Source of the DNA: a virus
Direction: 5' to 3' (one strand)
Length of the DNA stretch: 64,000 nucleotides
Virus record (IMG/VR): IMGVR_UViG_3300009506_000019
Coordinates: 62,001-126,000 of that record
Shown here one piece after another: positions 1 through 8,393 of this stretch (its first letter is position 1; every line of letters starts with the position of its first letter). Under the pieces are notes generated by a model. The model had not been told where the DNA came from. It did no database searches and was given only the letters and a program-made list of their open reading frames with translations. The translations under genes were made by a program, and so were the position numbers.

Positions 1-45
1 TGGGGCATCGTCGTCTGAGGCATCGTCGTCTGAGGCATCGGATTG
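1..45 (-). repeat. 15-bp tandem repeat coding MPQTT
   Basis: The 15-base unit gcatcgtcgtctgag occurs in tandem at the window edge, and the array continues out of view. It encodes the MPQTT pentapeptide repeat in the tail of the ssDNA-binding-like protein. Such units can change copy number by slippage without breaking the frame. Confidence 0.6.
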
Positions 46-767
46 GCCGGAGGCAACGAAGCTGGCATGGCTCCGTGTGTGGCCACCGGTTGACCACCAG
101 GCGTATAGCCTGGCATTTGTTGTTGAGGCTGACCACCAGCTACCTGTTGTGGCTGTTGCTGGGTTGTACCGTTGATGAACTTGAGCATGTCATCTTCGGT
201 CTGGAACGGAATCATGTCAGAGATGGCTTTTTTCATCATCTCTTGACATTTGATTGAAAGAGCGTTCATGTCGCCCTGATAGTTGAAATCAGACTTGTCC
301 TGACGAGAGGTTTTGTATTGAACCCGACGACCATTGCCCTCTGTCCAACACATCCAATCACAATCAGTGACCTTGCCACCCTGGTCGTACCACTTCGTCA
401 TCTCCTCATAGAATTGATTGCCAAATTTGGCAATCTTCACATCTTGAGCTTCATAGTCCCATACAGGAAGGAGATGGACAGGTCGAACACTGAAGTCTTG
501 TCGATTGCCGTCACGATCAAACTTGTCTTGTTGATCGAGGATATCCCAGAGAGGATCTTGATTGTCCTTCATCCAGGTAGAAAAGCTGGCATCAACTTGC
601 CGATAGAAACGAAGGTTTTCCTTCTTCCCTTGTGGTGTAACTCTCGAACACGAAGGAATGTTGTGTACCCATCTGCCCTCGGCCTCTGGAAACAGAGGTC
701 TGATGAGCTTGGGGTTGTTGGTGACGGTGAGGTAGATCGTGTCTTTTTTGATCTGAAGGAACGACAT
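1..767 (-). CDS. Partial ssDNA-binding-like protein (C-terminus beyond window)
   Basis: The frame opens at ATG 767 with a good AGGAGA ribosome-binding site 5 bases upstream and stays open to the left window edge, so the 3' end is missing. About 255 codons are visible. The first ~170 residues form a compact region (starts MSFLQIKKDT) rich in aromatic and charged residues. A Gln/Gly/Pro-rich tail follows, ending in MPQTT repeats. A folded core plus a flexible Q/G/P linker is the layout of single-stranded DNA-binding proteins, and the nearby nrdJ and purZ fit a DNA-metabolism role, but I see no decisive motif. A primase-associated or other nucleic-acid-binding protein is equally possible. Confidence 0.4.
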   Translation of the reverse strand, partial: MSFLQIKKDTIYLTVTNNPKLIRPLFPEAEGRWVHNIPSCSRVTPQGKKENLRFYRQVDASFSTWMKDNQDPLWDILDQQDKFDRDGNRQDFSVRPVHLLPVWDYEAQDVKIAKFGNQFYEEMTKWYDQGGKVTDCDWMCWTEGNGRRVQYKTSRQDKSDFNYQGDMNALSIKCQEMMKKAISDMIPFQTEDDMLKFINGTTQQQPQQVAGGQPQQQMPGYTPGGQPVATHGAMPASLPPANPMPQTTMPQTTMP

Positions 768-847
768 TGAATTCTCCTGTTTTTGTCCGTTTTGGGTTTG
801 GAATTAGTCTACTCGTACTCGTACTCGTTGCTCGTCTCTCGTCCAGG

Positions 848-1105
848 TCATCGAGCCAAGTCTGCCTCGATACCTCGAATCTCACTAGTTATCACAGAAT
901 AGGTAATTCCGTCAAACTCGTTGGCAACACCATGTTGCTGCCGAATGTTGAAAATCCGAATCATGGACTGCTCGATCTTCTTCAGAGCATCCAACTCCGC
1001 CTTGAGATAAGCGCGACGTGGATCTTCATCCTCGCCTCTACCTTCAACGTTTTGTGTCTCAAAGTTGTTTAGGTTGAAGCGGCGCTGAACGTTTTCTGTT
1101 GTCAT
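848..1105 (-). CDS. Hypothetical protein, 85 aa
   Basis: Small acidic/basic protein (starts MTTENVQRRF) with a predicted helical middle segment containing AELDALKKIEQSM. I do not recognise a family. An extended -10 promoter (TGCTATAAT, 1114-1122) lies so close that the transcript would start about at the ATG, so the mRNA may be nearly leaderless, and no Shine-Dalgarno sequence is seen. It is the first gene of a short unit followed by the ssDNA-binding-like gene at 767. Confidence 0.6.
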   Translation of the reverse strand: MTTENVQRRFNLNNFETQNVEGRGEDEDPRRAYLKAELDALKKIEQSMIRIFNIRQQHGVANEFDGITYSVITSEIRGIEADLAR

Positions 1106-1113
1106 GATTCGCT

Positions 1114-1122
1114 ATTATAGCA
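1114..1122 (-). promoter_or_regulatory. Extended -10 promoter TGCTATAAT
   Basis: Minus-strand TGCTATAAT is a perfect sigma70 -10 hexamer with the extended TGN element. No good -35 is seen at 17 bases, which is typical for extended -10 promoters. It lies directly in front of the gene at 848-1105. Confidence 0.55.
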
Positions 1123-1146
1123 TAGCACTCTGACAAATTAACTGGT

Positions 1147-1208
1147 GGCCTGTTGAAGCCGACTGCTGGGGGGGGGAGGGATTACCATGCCGCCGACCCC
1201 AACAGGCC
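1147..1208. other. 9-bp inverted repeat with a G9 tract in its loop
   Basis: GGCCTGTTG (1147-1155) and CAACAGGCC (1200-1208) are perfect inverted repeats around a 44-base loop holding nine consecutive G (1168-1176, plus strand). It sits between the stop of the small zinc protein and the promoter at 1114, so it may end the purZ-unit transcript. There is no U-tract, so a classical terminator is not certain. Confidence 0.35.
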
Positions 1209-1214
1209 CCAACT

Positions 1215-1379
1215 TCAATCATCATCCCAGCATCTACACGGCAAAATACTGTCACCGTGGAACCTGCCACAATGAATACAATACTTCTCACGTATTGCAT
1301 TCAAGAACTTGAGCCGCTCCTCTTCACTCATCTCCTCAAATTCAGGGAGAACAATGCTGAGAAGCTGCTCAATGGTCAT
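1215..1379 (-). CDS. Small cysteine-rich (zinc-finger-like) protein, 54 aa
   Basis: The ATG at 1379 overlaps the purZ stop (TGATG), a translational-coupling arrangement, so the start was placed there rather than upstream inside purZ. The N-terminal half is an acidic helix (LPEFEEMSEEERLKF). The C-terminus carries CIHCGRFHG followed by PCRCWDDD: two CxC/CxxC pairs that can bind zinc. Small proteins with a CIHCG…C.CW ending are common in phages and have no settled function. Co-translation with purZ hints at a link to nucleotide metabolism, but that is inference only. Confidence 0.6.
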   Translation of the reverse strand: MTIEQLLSIVLPEFEEMSEEERLKFLNAIREKYCIHCGRFHGDSILPCRCWDDD

Positions 1380-2755
1380 CACACTTCGTCCGGACCGCCT
1401 GATTGTACTACGGCTGCCATCTCCCCAGAGGATCGACGGACAATCGTGTGCTCCACATCCGGACCAGTTGACAAGTAATTGAAAAACACTCCGAGCTTGG
1501 ATTCCAGAGTCGTGATCCAATCTCTGGTTTTCTGTGTCAGTGAGTCCCATGATGACTTGTGCCGATCTTGATAGTTCAGGTAGTCAACAAACGACAACAT
1601 GAGCTTCGTTGGTCGATTGATATCCAACGCCTTCTTGAGATCGGTAGGCTTCCCATCGGGCCTATCAAGCGTAAATACCCGACGCTTGCGCTTCGTTGCA
1701 GTGGTGATTTCTACGATGGGCTCTGGAGACTCGGCGTGCTCTGTGATTTCTTCCCATGTAATTTCTTCGCCCGACATAGGACCAGAATCTCCAGCAACAC
1801 GAATAGGAAAAGTACGGGTGACACCATAGACATCCCTGACGGCAAATGGGGAAATGCCCGCGTCAGCACACCAATTAGAAGCATTGGTGTCACGAGAAGT
1901 AGTTTTGCCACGGTATCCATGGTGAAGAGAAAGGACGGAGCCCTGAGTTCCTTCAAGTAGGATCGGCTCATTCCTGTCAATAAGCCGATTGAGAAACTCA
2001 ACAGTACCCCCAACAAATTGTTTGAGGAAATCGTCATCTCCAGAGTACCTCACTTTTTCTGGTTCGATGAATTCACCCCAATCGGTGACCACACCATCGT
2101 TTTCCAGAACTACCATCATGCCTTCGACGAAACGATCATAGTTGACATCCTGTCCCGTCTTCTTGCGGAAGTAGTCAGTGAGATTCAACTTCTGACCGGG
2201 AAGTACCACCATCTTCGTGCCACGTGCTGCCTTCCTGCAGGCATTTGCGCCAACACCATGAGTGGTAGAGCCAAGAGCTTTCCATGCACTGTCCGGTGGA
2301 AGCTTGTCGCATCCAGCACAAGTGCCACCAAGCTTGGCATGTTCGCTGCAGTCGATTGGGTGTGTCCACAGATCACCACAATCCGGCATACGACCACCAT
2401 TTTCTGCGATTTTGTCGATTGGGTCGATGATAACAGCATTTGGATCGATCATGAGACGATCATCGCTCCAAACACCAGCTTCTTTCAGAACTTCGATTTC
2501 GTGCTTGAGATGTTCGATGTCGATTTGAGCATTGGCACCAAGAACCACTTTTGCATTGGGGAAGTGGAAAGCGCCACAAGGAATGGTGTGGAAAGCAAAG
2601 TGCTTTCCTTTGTACTCGACAGTATGCGCTGCGTTTGGACCACCTGTACGAACCAGAGCAGCGTAGGGAACATCTTGCAGGATGGACATGAATTTGCCCT
2701 TGCCCTCGCTGCCAGCATTCAATCCCACCAAAATATCAACGCAACGATTCGTCAT
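1379..2755 (-). CDS. purZ: PurZ-like adenylosuccinate synthetase (possible dGMP/aminoadenine pathway)
   Basis: 458 residues of the PurA/PurZ fold. PurA adds aspartate to IMP using GTP; phage PurZ acts on dGMP and leads to 2-aminoadenine (Z) DNA. Visible: P-loop GSEGKGK (15-21) with Ser16 in place of PurA's catalytic Asp, as in PurZ; PNAAHT (40-45) with the conserved His44; GSTTHGVG (162-169); EGTQG (268-272); TSRD (286-289), PurZ-like rather than PurA-like TSSN; IRVAGDSG (318-325). Asp391 in LSFVDYL aligns with the PurA Asp that reads guanine of GTP, and STGPD (429-433) is PurA-like, so GTP use is likely. A Cys-rich insert (C126, C136, C146, C149) looks metal-binding. The start overlaps the previous stop (TAATG). 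An unusual PurA is the main alternative. Confidence 0.8.
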   Translation of the reverse strand: MTNRCVDILVGLNAGSEGKGKFMSILQDVPYAALVRTGGPNAAHTVEYKGKHFAFHTIPCGAFHFPNAKVVLGANAQIDIEHLKHEIEVLKEAGVWSDDRLMIDPNAVIIDPIDKIAENGGRMPDCGDLWTHPIDCSEHAKLGGTCAGCDKLPPDSAWKALGSTTHGVGANACRKAARGTKMVVLPGQKLNLTDYFRKKTGQDVNYDRFVEGMMVVLENDGVVTDWGEFIEPEKVRYSGDDDFLKQFVGGTVEFLNRLIDRNEPILLEGTQGSVLSLHHGYRGKTTSRDTNASNWCADAGISPFAVRDVYGVTRTFPIRVAGDSGPMSGEEITWEEITEHAESPEPIVEITTATKRKRRVFTLDRPDGKPTDLKKALDINRPTKLMLSFVDYLNYQDRHKSSWDSLTQKTRDWITTLESKLGVFFNYLSTGPDVEHTIVRRSSGEMAAVVQSGGPDEV

Positions 2756-3000
2756 TATGCTTTCTCCTGTACAATGTTGTCGATATAACTCGACGGTATG
2801 GAGCCTTTTACTTTCAAAAGGACGTTTCCCTTGTCGTCCACTATAATACTGGTGGGGTAGCTGATTATTCGGTACCGTGCTATCGTCAGCAGGTCTTCCA
2901 AATCAGTGGAGTCGAATCGTATATGCTTGAAGTCCAAACCATCACGTTGTGGAAGGGTTGGTAACTTCTCACCATTCTTTGTGAATACGTAGATAATCAT
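2755..3000 (-). CDS. Thioredoxin-fold protein lacking CxxC, 81 aa
   Basis: Start taken at ATG 3000 (MIIYVFTKNG) because the earlier in-frame start would lie inside nrdJ. The pattern beta-strand, helix, then SYPTSIIVDDKG with the conserved cis-proline stretch is typical of the thioredoxin/glutaredoxin fold. The usual CxxC at the end of the first strand is absent (TKNGEKL), so it probably is not a dithiol reductant. It lies between nrdJ and purZ with stop/start overlap to purZ. Ribonucleotide reductase needs a thiol reductant, which suggests a connection, but without active-site cysteines the role could be structural or regulatory. Confidence 0.65.
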   Translation of the reverse strand: MIIYVFTKNGEKLPTLPQRDGLDFKHIRFDSTDLEDLLTIARYRIISYPTSIIVDDKGNVLLKVKGSIPSSYIDNIVQEKA

Positions 3001-3014
3001 ACATATTTTATACC

Positions 3015-5306
3015 TTAACAGCGGCTGTAGCCGCAATTATAGCATTTGGAGCAGCCTTCTTCGAATGCCATGGCTGCACCGCAAGACGGACACGCACCAA
3101 CATGCCCATTTGTGGCCTTATGCTCAGCTGTTTGCCCCTGCATCTCAGCAAGATGTTCCTCAAGAGCAACAGAGATAGCATCTCCACACGATGTGATAAT
3201 TCGTGGTCGATTTCCTGTATGCTTTGACTTGTGCATTGCTGTGACGTGACAACGAATGCCACCAAGTTGTTTTGCAATTTTCTCTGGTGGAGCGCCGTGT
3301 TGCATGGCAATGCTGGCCATTCTGGCGATAGCTTCTGTTTGTGCAGCAGCACAGCCACCACCTTTGCCCAGACGAGCCGTAATCTCGTGCGTACCATCCT
3401 CATTTCCACCAATGTATACCATTAGACTACCGCAACCGTTCACTACTTTGCGGTTGCTGCCATGCGTAACCGGTGCACGCTTGCCAATCTGGATGAGCCC
3501 ATTCGGCTCTACCTTCTTGGTGCTGAGAGGCTGATATTTACGGCTTCCATCGCGGTATACCGTAATTCCTTTGCATCCACCTTCAAAAGCCATCTTGTAG
3601 GCTTTGTCCACATCAGCAGCAGAGGCATCGTGACTCATATTGATGGTTTTTGATACCGCCGACGTAATGTATCTCTGCCAGATAGTTTGATGATGGATAT
3701 GCCACTCATAATCAATATCATGAGCGGTGGGGAAAGCTGCCCGAATGTCTGCTGGTAGAAAATCCGCTTTCTTGAGAGAACCACCCACATTGGCCAACTT
3801 CTGTCTAACCTCTGGGGTGTCCAACCCACGTCGCTCGAGCATGCTGAACAAAGCAGGATGATAATCCACCTGCACCATACCAGCCTGATCACGAACAGTC
3901 ACAGGAGCGAACAATGGTTCAATCCCACTTGAACACATGGCATAGAGCGATGTGGTGCCAGTCGGAGCGATGGTCGTTCTATCACTATTGCGCATATGCT
4001 TTTCTTTGCCATCATACGCACTCCCCTCAAAGAAGGGAAAATTCCCACGATCTTGACCAAGCCTACGACTCTCATCCAACGAAATCTTGTCGAAAAACTC
4101 ACCGATTTCATCGGCCTTGGACAAAGCCGCATCTGAATCGTATGGAATATTCATGGTAGCAAGCATGTCTGCCCACCCCATGATGCCAAGACCAATCCTA
4201 CGAGTACCACGGTTCATTTCAGCCAGCTCTTGGATTGGAAAGCAATTTACTTCCACAATGTCATCCAAGAATTGAACACCAAAACGAACGGCATCTTCCA
4301 GCGCTTCCCAATCTACTTGGGATGTACCATTGATTCCGGCCACGAACTTGCTGAGGTTTATATGTCCGAGATTGCAGGACTCATAGGGGAGGAGCGGCTG
4401 CTCACCACAAGGATTAGTAGTACGAATCCTACCAATGTGGGGAATAGCATGCTTCCTATTAGCAGTGTCTTCGAAAAAGATGCCAGGCTCGCCATTTTCG
4501 TGTGCATTGTGAACAATCAAGTCCCACAGCTCTTGAGCTGGCATTGACCCACGTTTTTCGCCTGTGTGAGGATCTTTGAAATACCAATCATCACCAGCAA
4601 CTAGAGCTTCCATAAATCTGTCTGGAATTGAAACCGAGATGTTGAACTTCTCGATTCCAATGACAGATTTGAGTCTTTTGGCCTCTTCCGGGCCAACATC
4701 AAACTTCTTGGCCAATTCATCAATTTCTATCTCAATGCCTGCTTTTTTGCAGGTGATGAAATCAACAATGTCCGGATGCCCAACATCCAGCATTGCCATA
4801 TTTGCTCCCTCACGCATTCCCTGTGCTACATGGGTCGCATTCTCGTTCAGCATCCGCAGCCAATTGACCGGACCTCTGGTTGTGAATCGATCTGCGGCTT
4901 TTGTGCCTGCGGAACGTATTCCACCCAGGAAGAATCCCGTGCCTCCACCGGAGGCTTGGATCATCCCTTGATTGTAGTGCGATTTGTATATAGATGGAAG
5001 GTTGTCTTCTACCGGTAGTACGAAACATGCTGAACACTGTGCGTTGGGAAATCCTGCATTGACAAGCGTAGGAGTGTTTGGCATAAACTTATGCTCAAAC
5101 ATCATCTCAGTTGCTTTTTCGATAAAACGAGCAGTAGCCTTGCCATCCTCATACACAGAATGGCCTTTTGCTACGTGATTGGCTACGCGACGAAATGCAT
5201 CAAGCGGCGTTTCTTGTTTGCCATTGTCTTTTGTGAATAAAATTCTCTCCCGCATGATGTTGTAAACAACATCGGAGACATTAATGCCTTCAGCCGCAGC
5301 CTGCAT
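3015..5306 (-). CDS. nrdJ: Adenosylcobalamin-dependent (class II) ribonucleoside reductase
   Basis: 763 aa, full length. It makes deoxyribonucleotides using a B12-generated thiyl radical, in the cytoplasm, independent of oxygen. Visible: NTPTLVNAGFPNAQCSACF with redox Cys91; NPCGEQPLLPYESCNLG with the radical Cys300, Glu302 and second redox Cys311 (same 11-residue spacing as in the Thermotoga enzyme); a TSCPD domain from about residue 622; and a C-terminal Cys-rich ribbon (CPSCG…CSKCYNCGYSRC) that re-reduces the active site. No ATP cone or intein is seen. Start chosen at ATG 5306 with GGAG five bases upstream; an in-frame stop lies further up. The thioredoxin-fold gene and purZ follow immediately. 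Confidence 0.95.
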   Translation of the reverse strand: MQAAAEGINVSDVVYNIMRERILFTKDNGKQETPLDAFRRVANHVAKGHSVYEDGKATARFIEKATEMMFEHKFMPNTPTLVNAGFPNAQCSACFVLPVEDNLPSIYKSHYNQGMIQASGGGTGFFLGGIRSAGTKAADRFTTRGPVNWLRMLNENATHVAQGMREGANMAMLDVGHPDIVDFITCKKAGIEIEIDELAKKFDVGPEEAKRLKSVIGIEKFNISVSIPDRFMEALVAGDDWYFKDPHTGEKRGSMPAQELWDLIVHNAHENGEPGIFFEDTANRKHAIPHIGRIRTTNPCGEQPLLPYESCNLGHINLSKFVAGINGTSQVDWEALEDAVRFGVQFLDDIVEVNCFPIQELAEMNRGTRRIGLGIMGWADMLATMNIPYDSDAALSKADEIGEFFDKISLDESRRLGQDRGNFPFFEGSAYDGKEKHMRNSDRTTIAPTGTTSLYAMCSSGIEPLFAPVTVRDQAGMVQVDYHPALFSMLERRGLDTPEVRQKLANVGGSLKKADFLPADIRAAFPTAHDIDYEWHIHHQTIWQRYITSAVSKTINMSHDASAADVDKAYKMAFEGGCKGITVYRDGSRKYQPLSTKKVEPNGLIQIGKRAPVTHGSNRKVVNGCGSLMVYIGGNEDGTHEITARLGKGGGCAAAQTEAIARMASIAMQHGAPPEKIAKQLGGIRCHVTAMHKSKHTGNRPRIITSCGDAISVALEEHLAEMQGQTAEHKATNGHVGACPSCGAAMAFEEGCSKCYNCGYSRC

Positions 5307-5456
5307 GCTTGCTCCATTACCAATAAATTGGGTATGTTTCTATATCGCGGGTAGAAGAGTTGTTAATTATCCCACGACGATGAGTCACAATATACAATAA
5401 TCCGGCTCTGCAATCGTGCAGCAATATGGTACACCTTATTCGAAAAAGGAGTAAGG

Positions 5457-5759
5457 TTAACTGCCGGTGGTCTGCGTCAAAATAGATGGATCTGGTTGGC
5501 GCTCAGAGACTATAATGAAGTCTCCTGCGACAATGCGTTGAGCCAGCTCGAGAGCTGGATCTTTACACATGTTTCGCGCCGTCCAATAATCTGCTGCTCG
5601 CAATGTGGCAGGAAGAGCTTCGTCCACAAGATCTTGCTCTTCATCTTCTGCCCAGGCATACCCACCATAGCCTTGCATTGTGTATCCGCCAGTCCTGACA
5701 CACTTTATGCGAAGCTCGCCTTTGAGAGCTGCTACTTGTTCTGGAGTCAATTCAGCCAT
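5457..5759 (-). CDS. Hypothetical protein, 100 aa
   Basis: Starts MAELTPEQVAALKGELRIKC, an alpha-helical opening, followed by a Gly/Tyr-rich stretch (GGYTMQGYGGYAW) and a longer helical region. No known family recognised. It follows the 96-aa gene by three bases and is separated from nrdJ by about 150 bases of non-coding DNA, so it is likely the last gene of the upstream fibre-linked unit. Confidence 0.6.
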   Translation of the reverse strand: MAELTPEQVAALKGELRIKCVRTGGYTMQGYGGYAWAEDEEQDLVDEALPATLRAADYWTARNMCKDPALELAQRIVAGDFIIVSERQPDPSILTQTTGS

Positions 5760-5762
5760 TGG

Positions 5763-6053
5763 CTATTCTCCGGCAGGACACTGATGCTCTGGTGTCCTAC
5801 GAATTTGGCCGCAATCCAAACAGAGGATAGATCCTTCGATCTTACACTTGGCACCTCTGATGGCCTGTACAACCAGACGCTGGTAATGCGCGTCTTTCTC
5901 ACGCGCTATAGCCTCGGCCTCTGTGGCTTCTTCTTTTGCTTCCCTCAGAGTATCCAACGTCTTTTGTTCAACAGTAGGCACATCTTTGGCCATAGCAGTC
6001 CTCGCCAACGCTGCGGCAGTCCTTCTTGCCTTGCGGTTCATTGTGTTAGTCAT
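5763..6053 (-). CDS. Hypothetical protein with C-terminal CxxC motif, 96 aa
   Basis: The N-terminal two-thirds is a long charged helix with coiled-coil character (TLREAKEEATEAEAIAREKD). The C-terminus carries C-IEGSILCLDCGQ…HQC, a possible zinc-binding knuckle. Family not recognised. It lies in a compact run with its neighbours on both sides. Confidence 0.6.
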   Translation of the reverse strand: MTNTMNRKARRTAAALARTAMAKDVPTVEQKTLDTLREAKEEATEAEAIAREKDAHYQRLVVQAIRGAKCKIEGSILCLDCGQIRRTPEHQCPAGE

Positions 6054-6059
6054 AATAGA

Positions 6060-6392
6060 CTATACAATGGAACCGGCGTCGATTATCCCCTTCGCCAAAA
6101 GGTACTCGAACAGACCACGCTTGGCGGCATCATACGTCAACTCGCCATCGTTGGACGCATGTGTCGTAACAAGGGTGGTATAATCCTCTCCCTGAATGGA
6201 AACACTGGTCTCTTTACCAGTGGGGGTCATTCCTGGGACCCAATTGTCGGTCACAGTATTTCCATACTCAAGCTCGAGATGGATCATCTGGCGACGACGA
6301 TCATGCAACTGACGCATGATTGAGATCTGGTTGTAAGGGCCATTCGGATCAAGATCACCGACAGCCACGGGAGTAGTTAGTTGCCAAGGCAT
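6060..6392 (-). CDS. Fibre-associated small protein, paralog of the 32963-33337 protein
   Basis: 110 aa. Aligns by eye along its length with the 124-aa protein at 32963-33337: LTTPVAVGDL/LTTAVSPGDL at the N-terminus, a central LEYGNTVTDNWVPGM/VEYGTIQDSKWVAGM, and a helical end (YDAAKRGLFEYLLAKG / YDGVARVLYQWLIDNG). Each copy is encoded just after a giant fibre gene, which suggests a partner, cap or chaperone of fibres. Start at ATG 6392 has no strong Shine-Dalgarno in view. No known family named. Confidence 0.65.
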   Translation of the reverse strand: MPWQLTTPVAVGDLDPNGPYNQISIMRQLHDRRRQMIHLELEYGNTVTDNWVPGMTPTGKETSVSIQGEDYTTLVTTHASNDGELTYDAAKRGLFEYLLAKGIIDAGSIV

Positions 6393-6401
6393 GATTTTCT
6401 C

Positions 6402-8393
6402 CTATGTAGCGGAGCTTAACCCAGCTCCCTCTAGTACGTTAATAATTGCGTTTATAGCCGCTCTGGCTTCCGAGTCTACCGTTGTACCTCCAGTAGGATC
6501 GGAAATCTTAGTCGGCTGCGATGATGGTGGAACAGCTCCCCATGCCGCAAAACCACTACCAATCTGAAGTTCTAAATCATAAGAACCACCAATGGTTCCC
6601 ATAGTAACTCTATTGTTGCTGGTGGTTGTGGCACCTCTACCAAAAGCCATACTAGTATTGTGTGAAGCGTGTGCCTGATAGCCAAGTGCCACGGAACCCT
6701 GTATATTATCATCTATCTGAGTCGCAGCACCGATTGCAATAGAATAGTCTGCATTACCGGTTGCGGTTGATCCAACATCGGCCCCATCGCCGAGAGCAAT
6801 GGCACTTACTGAATTGTTCCACACCTTGGCGTTTCCACCAATGGACACTGAGCTACCCTGGCCAAGGTTTTGTGCGTTTACACCGATCGCAACACCACCG
6901 GTCTCACTTACTGTTGCTGCGCTTCCGATGGCAACCGAAGAAATACCTGTCGCCTGAGCGTTGTTACCCATAGCCACAGAAAATTGAAGTGTGGCATCAG
7001 TACCTGAACCAATAGCGACCGCACCAACACCAGTAGCAGTAGCGGTATCACCGACCGCCACTGCTGAAGAGGCACCACTAGAAGCTGAATAACCAATAGA
7101 AACCGCGTGTGTTGGAGTTGTTCCTGACGTAGAGGCTAGGTTGCCGACAATCACACTACCAGAACCACCACCACCCGCAGTTGCACCAGCACCAATTGCA
7201 ATCGTACCTGTATTTGTGGTGTTGATGTCTGCGCCGTTGCCGATGGCGATTGCCACAGACCCACTTCCAGCTGAAGCAAGACCTATCGCAATACCATTAC
7301 CTGCAATGGCTCCATCGCCAAGACCAACACCCCCAGCAGTTGAAGTCGTGCCTGTTCCAATAGCAATCGAATCATCACCAGTACATTGAGCACCGGTACC
7401 AAGAGCGATTGCTCTCAAGGAACTATCATTTACTGTAGAATCTTGGCCAATTGCGATCGATAGACTTGATCCACCACCCGTTGTGGTTCCAACTTTGGCT
7501 GCATATCCAATCGCTATGGCTGACGTGTTGCCATTCCACACCCTAGCGGATCTACCAAGTGCTACAGCGTCCGTGGCGCTGGCGTCAATTTCGGCGCTAT
7601 AGCCCAAAGACACTGTGCCTGAAGCGTAAGCTTTAGAGTATGGACCAACCGCAACTGCTGTTCCAGCTGTCGCTGATGAAGAAATTCCAACAGCAACAGA
7701 GCTTCCACCATTTGCAACAGAAGCTTGATATCCAACAGCAACAGATCCAATGCTATTGGTGTTGCTTGCTAAATAACCGAGAGCAACTGAGCTTCCTGAC
7801 CCGGCTGATGCCTGTGTTCCAATGGCAACACAACTCGTGGCGCTAGCTGCAGCCGTCGCAAGATATCCCATCACGATAGCGTAGTTCGCACCAGCACCAA
7901 CCGTAGGTCCTCTACCAATGGCAATAGCATTGGTACCAGACACATTGGGCGCATAGCCCATTGCAATCGCGTATGATGTAGAATCTTGCACCAGGGCATT
8001 GTAACCAATGGCGATAGCGTAATCAGAATTTCCAGTTGCAGTAGTTCCTATTCTAGCTTGGTAACCGACTGCAATACCACCAACAGTGTTATCATATACT
8101 TGAGCCGTGTTGCCAATTGCAATGCTGTTCGCACACGCATCGTTTATAGTGGCAGAACCACCGATCGCAATGCCGTAATCGGAATTTGCAGCAGCTGTTG
8201 ATCCAACATGTGCACTGTGTCCAATTGCCACTGAGTTGGAGGAGCTATCCCAAACCTGAGCCTGATTTCCAAGAGCAACGCTGCTTTCACACCCGTCTTT
8301 TACTGACGCAGTGTCACCAATAACCACACTGTATGCTGATCCACCAGTGGCTGAGCCTCCCACGTTACGATCGAACGCGAGCAATTGTCCCAA
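6402..8393 (-). pseudogene. YadA-head-like fibre, downstream part (frame-shifted from 8300-11629)
   Basis: 663 codons of repeated AIAIG/SVAVG-type units, the signature of the YadA/trimeric-autotransporter head (left-handed beta-roll). The only in-frame start is a TTG at 8393 with no ribosome-binding site, inside the previous ORF, and the repeats continue directly from that ORF in the -1 frame. I therefore read this as the 3' part of one gene of about 1,740 residues. The C-terminus has DLELQIGSG, then a PVPP-like linker and a SEARAAINAIINVLEGAGL end, a form common at phage fibre C-termini. Whether it is translated depends on whether the frame change is real. Confidence 0.75.

Noticed and set aside
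1147-1208. Classical rho-independent terminator at the G9 region
   Set aside because: The stem is followed by no U-run and the loop is 44 bases long; kept only as an inverted repeat.
5395-5425. Hairpin CTGCA-atcg-TGCAG as a terminator before nrdJ
   Set aside because: Only five base pairs and no T-tract in either direction.
8300-8393. Programmed frameshift within the YadA-like gene
   Set aside because: No X XXY YYZ heptamer is present in the overlap, and about five residues of the repeat are missing, which favours a small deletion.
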